From assembly GCA_021325435.1 (NCBI GenBank), contig JAJPHE010000075.1, positions 1 to 35,829 of the forward strand: DNA of 35,829 nucleotides, read 5' to 3'. Below the pieces are notes generated by a model. That model ran no database searches. It was not told where the DNA came from and worked only from the letters and a program-made list of their open reading frames with translations. A program made the translations under genes and the position numbers. How positions within the stretch are numbered: position 1 is the stretch's first letter; every line of letters begins with the position of its first letter. Source of the DNA: Actinomycetota bacterium. GTDB lineage: Bacteria > Actinomycetota > Acidimicrobiia > Acidimicrobiales > JAJPHE01. Shown piece after piece: positions 8,353 through 16,201 of the stretch.

Positions 8353-10620
8353 ATGTCTGTCTCGATCCTCGGCCATGCCGTCCACCGCAGCGAAGATCCC
8401 CGCTTCCTCAGAGGCGAAGCCCGCTACGTGGACGACATCGAGGTGGCCGGGGGGCTGGTCGCCTCGTTTGTCCGGTCCCATCACGCCCACGCCAGGATCG
8501 TGTCGATCGATGCCGACGCCGCCCGCCGGGCGCCCGGCGTCGTGGCGGTGTTCACCGCCGCCGACCTCGACCTGCCGCCGTCCCCGGCCGGGCGGCGGGC
8601 CGCCCTGGCCCGTCCCCGCCTCGCCGCCGGCGTGGTGCGCTACGTGGGCGAGCCCCTGGCGGTGGTGGTCGCCGAATCGGCGGCGGCGGCCGTCGACGCC
8701 CGCGAGCTGGTGGACGTCGACTACGAGCCGCTTCCGGCCGTCGTCGACCCGATCGCCGCCACCGAAGAGGGGGCCCCGCTCCTCTTCCCCGACCACGGCT
8801 CCAACGTGGTCTCCGACGGCGGCGCCGCCGACGAGGACCCGCTCGAGGGAGCAGACGTCGTGGTGAGGGCGAGGCTGGTCAACCAGCGGGTGGCCCCTGT
8901 CCCCCTCGAGCCCAACGCCGCCCTGGCCGTCCCCGAGCCCGGCGGAGGTCTCACCATCTACGCCAGCACCCAGTCCCCGTTCGGGGTCCGCCGCGAGGTT
9001 GCCTCCGCCCTGGGCCTCGAGGAGGAGGCGGTCCGGGTCGTCGCCCCGGACGTCGGGGGCGGCTTCGGCGCCAAGGGGGGCGCCTACCCGGAGCAGATCG
9101 TGGTGGCGGCCCTCGCCCATCGCCTGGGCCGTCCGGTTCGCTGGGCCGAGACCCGCTCCGAGAACCTCGTCGGCATGACCCACGGCCGGGCTCAGGTGCA
9201 AGACGTCGAGCTCGGCGCCCGCCGCGACGGCACCATCGTCGGGTTGCGGGCCCGCGCCCTCACCGACGTCGGGGCCTATTCGTGGAGGGGCACGTTCCTG
9301 CCCGGAGTCACCCGGGTAATGGCCTCGGGCGTCTACCGCATCCCCCGCATCGCCTTCCGGCCGATGGCGGTGGTCACCAACACCACGCCCACCGGCCCTT
9401 ACCGGGGGGCCGGTCGCCCCGAGGCGGCAGCCCTGCTCGAGCGGTCGATGGACCTCCTGGCCGCCGAGCTCGGAATGGACCCGGTGGAGATCCGCCGGCG
9501 CAACTTCATCTCGCCCGACCAGTTCCCCTACCAGTCACCCACCGGCGCGTCCTATGACAGCGGCGACTACGCCAAGGCCCTGGACCGGGCCCTCGAGCTG
9601 GTCGGCTACCAAGAGCTGCGGGCCGAGCAGCGCGCCCGGGTGGATGCGGGATCCCCCCGCCTGCTCGGCATCGGGCTCAGCTGCTACGCCGAGATCAGCG
9701 GCGTGGGGAGCGAGTACGGCTCGGTCGCCGTCGCCCCCGACGGATCGGTGACCGTCGTAACCGGCTCCTCTCCGCACGGCCAGGGCCACGAGACGGCCTT
9801 CGCCCAGATCGCCGCGTCCGTGCTCGGAGTGGACTTCGCACGGGTGCGGGTTGTGCACTCCGACACCGGTACCGTGCCCCGCGGCGTCGGGACGTTCGGA
9901 TCGCGCTCGGGCCAGCTCGGCGGCAGCGCCGTGATGGGAGCGGGGGACGCCGTCCTCGCCCGGGCCCGCGAGCTGGCCGCCGACCTGCTGGAGGCGAGCG
10001 TCGATGACATCGTGCAGCTCGAGGGAGGTCGCTTCGGCGTGGCCGGTGTGCCCGCCCGCGCCCTCGACTGGGCCGACCTCGCCGGCGCCGGCGAGGAGGC
10101 CGGCACTCCGCTGCGGTCCGAGTTCGACTTCGAGCAGGAGCCGACCTTCCCCTTCGGCGCCCACGTGGCCGTGGTCGAGGTCGACATCGAAACCGGGCTG
10201 GTCGACCTCCTCCGCTTCGTCGCCGTCGACGACTGCGGCAACCTCATCAACCCGATGATCGTCGAGGGCCAGATCCACGGAGGACTGGCCCAGGGGGTGG
10301 CCCAGGCCCTGTTCGAGGCCGTCTCCTACGACGCCGACGGCAACCCGCTCACCACCACGCTCGTCGACTACCTCGTCCCGTCGGCGGCCGACCTCCCCTC
10401 CTGGGAGACCGCCCACACCGTCACCCCCACCCCCCGCAATCCGCTGGGCGCCAAAGGGGTGGGGGAGTCCGGCACCACCGGGTCGACCCCGGCGGTGCAG
10501 AACGCCGTCATCGACGCCCTGAGCCCGTTCGGCGCCAAGCATCTCGACATGCCGCTCACGCCCGAGCGGGTGTGGGATGCGATTCAAGCCGGCCGGCCAT
10601 CTCCAGCACCTCGGCGCTGA
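8353..10620 (+). CDS. xanthine dehydrogenase-family molybdopterin-binding large subunit (CoxL form II-like)
   Basis: This 755-aa protein is the full-length large subunit of a molybdenum hydroxylase. Visible signatures are [17 protein letters not shown] at the N-terminus, GGGFGAKGG for the molybdenum cofactor, [12 protein letters not shown], and [18 protein letters not shown] with the catalytic glutamate. The active-site loop reads [10 protein letters not shown], the AYRGAGR-type of 'form II' CoxL-like proteins, not the AYxCSFR of true CO dehydrogenase. It should hydroxylate an aldehyde, N-heterocycle or similar substrate. The FAD (medium) and 2Fe-2S (small) subunits that normally sit beside it are absent here. 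Its last 65 bp overlap the 3' end of clpP on the other strand. Confidence 0.9.
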   Translation: MSVSILGHAVHRSEDPRFLRGEARYVDDIEVAGGLVASFVRSHHAHARIVSIDADAARRAPGVVAVFTAADLDLPPSPAGRRAALARPRLAAGVVRYVGEPLAVVVAESAAAAVDARELVDVDYEPLPAVVDPIAATEEGAPLLFPDHGSNVVSDGGAADEDPLEGADVVVRARLVNQRVAPVPLEPNAALAVPEPGGGLTIYASTQSPFGVRREVASALGLEEEAVRVVAPDVGGGFGAKGGAYPEQIVVAALAHRLGRPVRWAETRSENLVGMTHGRAQVQDVELGARRDGTIVGLRARALTDVGAYSWRGTFLPGVTRVMASGVYRIPRIAFRPMAVVTNTTPTGPYRGAGRPEAAALLERSMDLLAAELGMDPVEIRRRNFISPDQFPYQSPTGASYDSGDYAKALDRALELVGYQELRAEQRARVDAGSPRLLGIGLSCYAEISGVGSEYGSVAVAPDGSVTVVTGSSPHGQGHETAFAQIAASVLGVDFARVRVVHSDTGTVPRGVGTFGSRSGQLGGSAVMGAGDAVLARARELAADLLEASVDDIVQLEGGRFGVAGVPARALDWADLAGAGEEAGTPLRSEFDFEQEPTFPFGAHVAVVEVDIETGLVDLLRFVAVDDCGNLINPMIVEGQIHGGLAQGVAQALFEAVSYDADGNPLTTTLVDYLVPSAADLPSWETAHTVTPTPRNPLGAKGVGESGTTGSTPAVQNAVIDALSPFGAKHLDMPLTPERVWDAIQAGRPSPAPRR

Positions 10621-11230
10621 CCCCCCGACGGGGGGCGATCACCTCGTCGATCAGCCCGTACTCACGGGCCTCCTGGGCGGTCATGAAGTAGTCGCGGTCG
10701 ATGTCCTTCTCCACCTGCTCGACCGGCCGGCCGGAGTGGAAGGCGATGATCTCGGCCATGCGGCGGGTGGTCGCCATCACCTCGCGCAGATGGATCTCCA
10801 TGTCGCGGGGCGCGCCTCGAGCCCCGGCCGAGCCCTGGTGGATCATGATCTTGGCGCTGGGCAGGGCGAGACGCTTGCCGGGCGCACCTCCGGCGAGGAT
10901 CATGGCGGCGGCCGACATCCCCATGCCCACGCAGATGGTGGAGACCTCCGGCCTCACGTGCTGCATGACGTCGTAGATGGCCATGCCGGCGTAGGCCAGC
11001 CCGCCGGGGGAGTTGATGTAGAGGAAGATGTCCTTGTCGGGGTCCTCGGCCTCGAGGTGGAGGATCTCGGCCACGATCAGGTTGGCGATCTGATCGTCGA
11101 CCTCCTGGCCCAGGAAGACGATCCTGTTCCGCAGCAGGAGCGAATAGATGTCGAAGGCCCGGTCGCCCCGGGCCGACTGCTCCAGGACGGTGGGGATCAC
11201 CGAGGCCAGAGGTGAGGTGGCGACGTCCAC
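10556..11230 (-). CDS. clpP: ATP-dependent Clp protease proteolytic subunit ClpP
   Basis: This 224-aa serine peptidase has the intact catalytic triad: Ser106 in [11 protein letters not shown], His131 in KIMIHQ, and Asp180 in [26 protein letters not shown] is the S14 strand/helix signature. It forms a tetradecameric chamber and needs a Clp ATPase to unfold substrates; none is encoded here, nor is trigger factor or clpX. The start chosen is the GTG at 11230, preceded by GGAGGAACGCA. A longer frame reaches an ATG at 11275 but enters the repeat array and has no better ribosome site. It is monocistronic and diverges from the XRE/inactive-ClpP operon. Confidence 0.93.
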   Translation of the reverse strand: MDVATSPLASVIPTVLEQSARGDRAFDIYSLLLRNRIVFLGQEVDDQIANLIVAEILHLEAEDPDKDIFLYINSPGGLAYAGMAIYDVMQHVRPEVSTICVGMGMSAAAMILAGGAPGKRLALPSAKIMIHQGSAGARGAPRDMEIHLREVMATTRRMAEIIAFHSGRPVEQVEKDIDRDYFMTAQEAREYGLIDEVIAPRRGVSAEVLEMAGRLESHPTPARA

Positions 11231-11250
11231 TGCGTTCCTCCAAATTTTCT

Positions 11251-11362
11251 CGTTATCTCGTTTACGCGATACCATAGACGAGATATCACCACCGGGATAT
11301 CGTCATCGGGATAGCGCTGCCGGGATGTCGTCGACAGGATCGCGGCGGGGCTATCGTGAGTT
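11251..11362. repeat. eight-copy 14-bp phased direct repeat between clpP and the XRE operon
   Basis: Degenerate 14-mers start exactly every 14 bp at 11251, 11265, 11279, 11293, 11307, 11321, 11335 and 11349. The best copy is CGGGATATCGTCAT at 11293. Positions 5-6 (AT) are identical in all eight copies, position 9 is C in seven, and positions 1-2 are CG in six. The array begins 20 bp upstream of the clpP GTG and ends 66 bp before the XRE ATG, so it fills the divergent promoter region. It could be a row of operator half-sites for the XRE protein, or an old minisatellite. The copy count and period are seen directly; the role is inference. Confidence 0.75.
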
Positions 11363-11428
11363 TTTTCGCGGCTCGCCGAGCCCCGCTGTGAGCATTTCCG
11401 CTATCAGCACCGCCGGGAGACACCAGAG

Positions 11429-11683
11429 ATGAGCCCCCGTAAGCACAAGCCGCTCTTCCCCGGCTTCGACGACGAGACCTCGTGGCGGACCCGCGAGGTG
11501 ATCAGCGCCCTGGCCATGCGCCGCCAGGAGCTCGGGCTCTCCCAGACGGAGGTCGCCGCCCGCATGGGGACCTCCCAGTCGACCGTCGCCCGCCTCGAGG
11601 CCGACGCCATGGACGTGAGGTTCTCCACCCTGCAGCGCTACGCCGCCGCCATCGGCAGCAGCATCGAGTGGGAGCTTCGGTGA
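11429..11683 (+). CDS. XRE-family helix-turn-helix transcriptional regulator
   Basis: This 84-aa protein is essentially one HTH domain: MRRQELGLSQTEVAARMG, then TSQSTVARLEADAMD as recognition helix, then FSTLQRYAAAIG. No ligand or toxin-binding domain is attached. ATG at 11429 follows GGGAGACACCAGAG. Its stop overlaps the next start as GTGA, so it is translationally coupled to the ClpP-like protein. By position it most likely binds the 14-bp array upstream and controls clpP, its own operon, or both. It could also be the antitoxin-like half of a pair, but the partner is a ClpP fold, not a known toxin. Confidence 0.9.
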   Translation: MSPRKHKPLFPGFDDETSWRTREVISALAMRRQELGLSQTEVAARMGTSQSTVARLEADAMDVRFSTLQRYAAAIGSSIEWELR

Positions 11684-12393
11684 CCCCGCCCCAGCCGCCG
11701 CCCGGGTTCCGGCCGGAGATCAGCCCGCTTCCGGGGTCCTCGCCCCGCTGGCCCCTCGGGCGGCCGGTCCGGCCGCCGGCGCCGGAGCCGCTGCCCACCG
11801 GCCTCGAGTGGGGGGACTGGGTCCGGGCTCGCATGTTCGGTCAGCGCACCGTGTTCGTCAGCGGGGCCCTCGACGACCGGGTGGCCGGCGACGCCGTCGC
11901 CCAGCTGATGACCCTCGACGCCACGGGCGACGACGCGGTCGAGCTGTACCTCGACAGCCCCGGGGGCAGCCTCGAGGCCGCCTTCTCGGTGATGGACACC
12001 ATCGACCTGTTGGGGGTGCCGGTCCACACCACCTGCCTCGGTAGGGCCGAGGGGCCGGCTGTCGGTGTGCTCGCCGTGGGCGAGCGTCGGCGCATCGCCG
12101 CTCACGCCCGGTTGCGCCTGTGCGAGCCGAAGCTGGAGATCGCGGCGCGCGCCGCCGACCTGGGCCAGGTCGTGGCCCACCACCGATCCCAGCTCCACCG
12201 TTTCCAGGACCGGCTGGCCGCCGCCTCCCGCAAGTCGGCGGACGACATCGCCGAGGACATGCGGGCCGGCCGGTACCTGTCCGCCTCCGAGGCGGTGGCC
12301 TACGGGCTGGCCGACGAGATGATGACCCCCGACGCCCGCATCGTCTCCCTCGGCCGTTCCCCTCGGCCGTTCGGTTTCGGGCCGTCGCGCTAG
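11680..12393 (+). CDS. ClpP-fold protein with all three catalytic residues lost (pseudo-peptidase)
   Basis: This 237-aa protein has a Pro-rich N-terminal extension of about 40 residues, then a ClpP fold: RTVFVSGALDDRVA, LYLDSPGGSLEAAFSVMD, and YLSASEAVAYGLADEM, each matching a segment of the neighbouring ClpP. Aligned with that ClpP, the nucleophile Ser becomes Gly125 (CLGRAEGPAVG), the His becomes Cys148 (RLRLCEP) and the Asp becomes Gly197 (RAGRYLS). It should therefore assemble or bind like ClpP but not cleave, similar in principle to plastid/cyanobacterial ClpR. GTG start at 11680 overlaps the XRE stop. It could mix into ClpP rings or act as an adaptor; that is inference. Confidence 0.88.
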   Translation: MTPPQPPPGFRPEISPLPGSSPRWPLGRPVRPPAPEPLPTGLEWGDWVRARMFGQRTVFVSGALDDRVAGDAVAQLMTLDATGDDAVELYLDSPGGSLEAAFSVMDTIDLLGVPVHTTCLGRAEGPAVGVLAVGERRRIAAHARLRLCEPKLEIAARAADLGQVVAHHRSQLHRFQDRLAAASRKSADDIAEDMRAGRYLSASEAVAYGLADEMMTPDARIVSLGRSPRPFGFGPSR

Positions 12394-12478
12394 GCGCCGA
12401 CCTCCCGCTCCACCTGGGACGAAAAGGCAGCGCTCGGGCTAAGCGGGGCGTCTCCCCGGCCGATCTAGGGCGGGATCT

Positions 12479-12985
12479 ATGGGACGGGGAGCTCGACTGG
12501 GGGAGTACCACGGCGTCCGGCAGCGGCGCTGCTACCAGCTCGTGTCGGTGGCCGCTCCCGCCCTCCTCGTCGCCGGCTACGCCCCGCTCCACGGGCTCCA
12601 AGCCGTGATCGTCCTCATCCAGGCCGTGCTGGTCGAGCTCTTCCTCCTGCTGGGCCCGGCCGCCATGAACGTGGTGGTGGACGACCGGGGGGTCACCGTG
12701 CGGAACCTGTTCCGGGTCACCCGCATCGGGTGGGCCGACGTGCGGGGATTCAGCATCGACGAGGGGTTCCCGTGGACGGCGCGGGTCGAACGGGCCAGCG
12801 GACGGGACGTCATCGTCTGGGGGGTCTCGGCCGAGCCGTGGCTCAGCCGGGGCAAGGAGCAGCGCCGGATCCTGAAGGCCGTGGAGGAGCTCAACGGCGC
12901 CTGGCGCACGGCGGTGCTCTCCGGCGGCCACGGGGTGGTGCCGGCGACCGCCGAGCCCGTCGCCGCCGAGTCGGTCCGCTCCTAG
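12479..12985 (+). CDS. membrane-anchored bacterial PH-domain protein
   Basis: The 168-aa protein begins with a short basic stretch, then two hydrophobic segments (VSVAAPALLVAGYAPL and AVIVLIQAVLVELFLLLG, about residues 22-62). A bacterial PH-like domain follows: NVVVDDRGVTVRNLFRVTRIGWADVRGF and RVERASGRDVIVWG. Proteins with this layout are small actinobacterial membrane proteins of unknown role. ATG at 12479 with AGGGCGGGATCT upstream. It stands alone after the ClpP-like gene with an 85-bp gap and converges on the dehalogenase with a 4-bp overlap of the stops. Confidence 0.75.
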   Translation: MGRGARLGEYHGVRQRRCYQLVSVAAPALLVAGYAPLHGLQAVIVLIQAVLVELFLLLGPAAMNVVVDDRGVTVRNLFRVTRIGWADVRGFSIDEGFPWTARVERASGRDVIVWGVSAEPWLSRGKEQRRILKAVEELNGAWRTAVLSGGHGVVPATAEPVAAESVRS

Positions 12986-13899
12986 ACCCGCCGGGTCCGC
13001 CGCACCAGGTCCACCACCACCCGGGCCAGCTCCGGCCCCTTGTCCTCCTGTAGGAAATGGCCGGCCCCCTCGACGGTCACGTGGTCCATCTCGCGGGCTC
13101 CCGGCACGACGCGCTGGAAGACCGCCTCGCCGCCCCGCGTCACCGGGTCCCCGTCGCTGAAGGCGGTGAGGAACGGCCGGTCGAACTGGGCCAGCACCTG
13201 CCAGGCCGCCCGGTTGTCCTCGGCCGCCGGGTCGTCGGGGGTCGTGGGGACCAGCACGGGGAACTGGCGGGCGCCGGCCTTGTACCGGTCGTCGGGGAAG
13301 GGGGCGTCGTAGGCGGCGACCACCTCCGGGGAAAGCGCCGTGGTGCAGCCCCCGGCGACGATGCGGCCCACGTGCAGCTCGGGCGTCTCCTGCGAGAACC
13401 TCTGCCAGGCGAGGAAAGCCTCGGTCGCCGGCCGGTCGCCGGTCGGCAGCCCGGTGTTCGCCGCCACCACCCGCCAGAAGCGGTCGGGGTCGGCTCCGAC
13501 CAGGCGGAGGCCGACGAGGCCGCCCCAGTCCTGGCCCACGAGGGTGATCCGCGACAGGTCGAGCTCCCCGAAGAGGGCCTGGCGCATCCACTCGACGTGG
13601 CGGGCGTAGGTGTAGTCGTCACGTCCGGTCGGCTTGTCCGACCGGCCGAAGCCGACCAGGTCGGGGGCGACCACCCGGAGCCGGGCCCGGGTCAGCACCG
13701 GGATCATGTGCCGGTAGAGGAACGACCACGACGGCTCGCCGTGCATGAGCAGTACCACCTCGGCCTCGGACGGTCCCTCGTCGAGGTAGTGGACCCGCAG
13801 CCGGCCGCCATCGCCGTCGGGGATCGTCACGTAGTGCGGCTCGTAGCCGAAGTCGGGCAGGCCCTCGAACCGCTCGTCCGGCGTGCGCAGAACCTCCAT
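12982..13899 (-). CDS. haloalkane dehalogenase (HLD subfamily I-like)
   Basis: This 305-aa alpha/beta hydrolase opens with RTPDERFEGLPDFGYEPHYV, a start typical of haloalkane dehalogenases. The nucleophile is Asp124 in VGQDWGG, with Trp125 as a halide-binding residue. HGEPSWSF supplies the oxyanion part, FSDGDPVT a probable acid Asp after strand 7 (as in subfamily I), and GAGHFLQED the base His. The enzyme hydrolyses a carbon-halogen bond to an alcohol and halide in the cytoplasm. Epoxide hydrolases share the fold, but the N-terminus and the Glu of HGEPSW favour dehalogenase. ATG at 13899. The opposing promoter of the second MFS gene lies just upstream. Confidence 0.85.
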   Translation of the reverse strand: MEVLRTPDERFEGLPDFGYEPHYVTIPDGDGGRLRVHYLDEGPSEAEVVLLMHGEPSWSFLYRHMIPVLTRARLRVVAPDLVGFGRSDKPTGRDDYTYARHVEWMRQALFGELDLSRITLVGQDWGGLVGLRLVGADPDRFWRVVAANTGLPTGDRPATEAFLAWQRFSQETPELHVGRIVAGGCTTALSPEVVAAYDAPFPDDRYKAGARQFPVLVPTTPDDPAAEDNRAAWQVLAQFDRPFLTAFSDGDPVTRGGEAVFQRVVPGAREMDHVTVEGAGHFLQEDKGPELARVVVDLVRRTRRV

Positions 13900-13949
13900 C
13901 GGGCCAGCCTGCCAGACACTCGGTTTCCGCCGCCTCCACGCCCCCGTCC

Positions 13950-13955
13950 TACGCT
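13950..13955 (+). promoter_or_regulatory. -10 box, leaderless-type, before the second DHA2 transporter
   Basis: TACGCT fits TAnnnT. Six bases later comes ATC (13962-13964), in frame with the transporter. The same 6-bp distance separates TACCGT from the GTG start at 18001, so the true start may be this ATC or a mutated ATG. Confidence 0.45.
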
Positions 13956-14039
13956 GACCCGATCGACAAGCCGGAGGATCCCCAGCGCCTCGACCGCGAG
14001 GTCATCGTCCTGTCGTCGGTCGTCGTCCTCGGGGCGATC

Positions 14040-15506
14040 ATGTCGATCCTCGACACGACGATCGTCAACGTCGCCCTCGACACCCTGGGGCGCGACCTGC
14101 ACGCCACCCTGGCGTCGGTCCAGTGGGTCACGACCGGCTACCTGCTGTCGCTTTCGATCGTCATCCCGCTCACCGGGTGGGCCATCGAGCGCTTCGGGGC
14201 CAAGCGGCTGTGGATGACCTCGGTGCTGGTCTTCCTGGTCGGGTCCGCCCTGGCCGGCATGGCCTGGAACATCCAGAGCCTCATCCTGTTCCGGGTCCTG
14301 CAGGGCTTCGGCGGCGGCATGATCATGCCGGTCGGCCAGACGATCCTCGCCCAGGCGGCCGGACCGCACCGGATGGGCCGGGTGATGAGCATCATCGGGG
14401 TGCCGATGATGCTGGGGCCGGTCCTCGGCCCGGTGCTCGGCGGGGTCCTCGTCCAGGACATCAGCTGGCGGTGGATCTTCTACGTGAACATCCCGATCGG
14501 GGCGGCCGCCCTGGTCATCGCGGCCAAGGTGCTGCCCCGGCCGTCGGTGCCCGGCCATCACCGGCTGGACGGCGTCGGACTGGCCCTCTTGTCGCCCGGG
14601 CTGGCCATCCTCGTCTACGGACTGTCCGAGGCCAGCAGCGGCGGCGGCTTCGCCAGCGGCAAGGCGCTGGCGCCGATCGTGGCCGGCCTGGCCCTGACGG
14701 CGGCGTTCGTCGCCCACTCGGCCCGGCGAGGGCCCAACGCCCTCATCGACGTGAAGCTGTTCCGCGACGTTCCGTTCAGCGCCGGCGCCGCCACCAGCTT
14801 CCTGTTCGGCGTGGCCCTGTTCGGGGCCATGATCCTGCTGCCGCTCTACTACCAGATCGTCCGGGGCGAGGGGGCCCTGGCCACCGGTCTCCTGCTCACC
14901 CCCCAGGGGGTGGGCATGGCCCTGGTGATGCCGATCTCGGGGCGGATGACCGACCGGGTGGGGGCGGGCAAGATCGTGCCGGTCGGGCTGGCCATCACCC
15001 TCCTCGGCACCCTGCCCTACTGCCTCGTCGGCGCCCACACCCCCTACGGCCTGTTGCTCGGCGCCCTGTTCGTGCGGGGCTTCGGCATGGGCTTCGTGAT
15101 GATGCCGGCCATGGCCGCCGCCTACGCCACCCTCGGGCGCGACGCCGTGCCCCGGGCGACGACCGCCCTCAACATCATCCAGCGCATCGGCGGGTCGGTG
15201 GGCACCGCCTTCCTGGCCGTCATGCTCGAGCGCTACATGAAAGCGGCATTACCGGGGGCGGCCGGCCACGCCGGGGCCGGCTTCGCCGCCCTGAGCAGCA
15301 TCCCCGACGCCATTCGCCAGCAGGTGGCTCCGCCCCTGGCCCACGCCTTCGGCAAGACCTACTGGATCTCGCTGGTGCTGATCGCCGTCGTTTACATCCC
15401 GGGCTGGTTCCTGCCACGGCGGCCGCCCGAGTTCCCGCCGGCGACCCCGGGCCGGGCCGTGCCGGCGGGCCACCCCGAAGCCGATCCCGTCGTCGAGATG
15501 ATGTAG
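14040..15506 (+). CDS. DHA2-family MFS efflux transporter (second copy); true N-terminus probably upstream
   Basis: From the first ATG the protein is 488 aa with MFS signatures: ILDTTIVNVALDTLG (helix 1 end), the motif C-like stretch IGVPMMLGPVLGPVLGG, and 14 predicted helices. Helix 1 would be cut in half by this start. The frame continues upstream as DREVIVLSSVVVLGAIM, clear membrane coding sequence, back to IDKPEDPQRL at 13962. No ATG, GTG or TTG exists in that extension. A TAnnnT box stands 6 bp before the ATC at 13962, so initiation at ATC, or a base change of a former ATG, is likely. It exports an unknown substrate. Only partly similar to the first transporter at 1981, so not a recent duplicate. 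Confidence 0.88.
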   Translation: MSILDTTIVNVALDTLGRDLHATLASVQWVTTGYLLSLSIVIPLTGWAIERFGAKRLWMTSVLVFLVGSALAGMAWNIQSLILFRVLQGFGGGMIMPVGQTILAQAAGPHRMGRVMSIIGVPMMLGPVLGPVLGGVLVQDISWRWIFYVNIPIGAAALVIAAKVLPRPSVPGHHRLDGVGLALLSPGLAILVYGLSEASSGGGFASGKALAPIVAGLALTAAFVAHSARRGPNALIDVKLFRDVPFSAGAATSFLFGVALFGAMILLPLYYQIVRGEGALATGLLLTPQGVGMALVMPISGRMTDRVGAGKIVPVGLAITLLGTLPYCLVGAHTPYGLLLGALFVRGFGMGFVMMPAMAAAYATLGRDAVPRATTALNIIQRIGGSVGTAFLAVMLERYMKAALPGAAGHAGAGFAALSSIPDAIRQQVAPPLAHAFGKTYWISLVLIAVVYIPGWFLPRRPPEFPPATPGRAVPAGHPEADPVVEMM

Positions 15507-15522
15507 CCGGTGGGGCGCCCGG

Positions 15523-16140
15523 CTAGGAAGCCCGGGTGCCGAGCCGCTGGGCCAGGTACTGGTCGATGGCGGCGATCACCCCGGAGACGGCCTCGCCGAA
15601 GGCCAGGTTCACCACCTTCTCCCGGGCGCTGACCGGGCGCGACATGACCGCCCGCCCCCCCACGGTCACCCGCGAGCCGTCGAGGTCGACGGTCACGTCC
15701 ACCCGGTCTCCGGGCTGGAACGGGCCCCCCACCCGCAACCGCATTCCACCCCGGGAGAGATCCTCGATCACCGCGTCGTGGTTGTTGCCCCGCCGGCCGT
15801 TGCGGACCAGGCGACACTCGCAGGCCAGCTCCACCTTCACCCGGGGGTGGGTCCGACGCTGCAGGAGGGCCCCCGAGCCGATCAGGGTCAGCTCGATCTC
15901 CTCGCCCGGGCTGGTGGCCAGGCGGGCCGGCCACTGCCAGATCCCCTGGGCCCGGGCCACGAAGACCATCAGGTCGTCACCCTGGTCGACGCCCCCGTCG
16001 GGCAGCGGGTCCAGCAGCTTCAGGCGGAGCCGCTGGTCCGCCGCCCGCACCACCTCGGCCACGCACGCCCCCCGTTCGGGGACGTCCAGCCCCACCCGCA
16101 TGCCCTCTCGGAGCTCCATCTCGTCCGGTTGTGCGCTCAT
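15523..16140 (-). CDS. PilZ-domain c-di-GMP receptor with YcgR-like N-terminal domain
   Basis: This 205-aa protein has an N-terminal beta domain (residues ~1-95: LREGMRVGLDVP, LMVFVARAQGIWQWPARL) as in flagellar-brake YcgR proteins. A PilZ domain follows, with both c-di-GMP contact motifs: RRTHPRVKVELAC (RxxxR) and DLSRGGMRLRV (DxSxxG). It binds cyclic di-GMP and passes the signal to an unknown partner. The frame runs further upstream, but the ATG at 16140 is the first with a ribosome site (GGAGCGGCC) and fits the domain border. It diverges from the 105-aa gene over a perfect palindrome and converges on the second MFS gene. No flagellar or cyclase genes are nearby. Confidence 0.88.
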   Translation of the reverse strand: MSAQPDEMELREGMRVGLDVPERGACVAEVVRAADQRLRLKLLDPLPDGGVDQGDDLMVFVARAQGIWQWPARLATSPGEEIELTLIGSGALLQRRTHPRVKVELACECRLVRNGRRGNNHDAVIEDLSRGGMRLRVGGPFQPGDRVDVTVDLDGSRVTVGGRAVMSRPVSAREKVVNLAFGEAVSGVIAAIDQYLAQRLGTRAS

Positions 16141-16158
16141 GGCCGCTCCGATTTCACT

Positions 16159-16173
16159 CCCTGTGACACAGGG
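16159..16173. promoter_or_regulatory. perfect 15-bp palindrome between PilZ gene and 105-aa gene
   Basis: CCCTGTGACACAGGG is a 7-1-7 inverted repeat with no mismatch, in the 61-bp divergent gap. It is placed where a regulator could control both genes. Its CTGTGACA 8-mer also occurs, on the other strand, in each of the three repeats at 30443-30517. Confidence 0.55.
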
Positions 16174-16201
16174 GGCTCCGACAAGATGGTATTGAGGTCG
16201 G

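Noticed and set aside
11361-11382. Intrinsic terminator (T-run plus GGCTC/GAGCC hairpin)
   Set aside because: On the plus strand the T-run comes before the hairpin, and on the minus strand the tail is A-rich, so neither orientation gives stem then U-tract.
16159-16173. Crp-type site (TGTGA-N6-TCACA)
   Set aside because: Only a compact 7-1-7 palindrome is present; the 6-bp spacing of a Crp site is not met.
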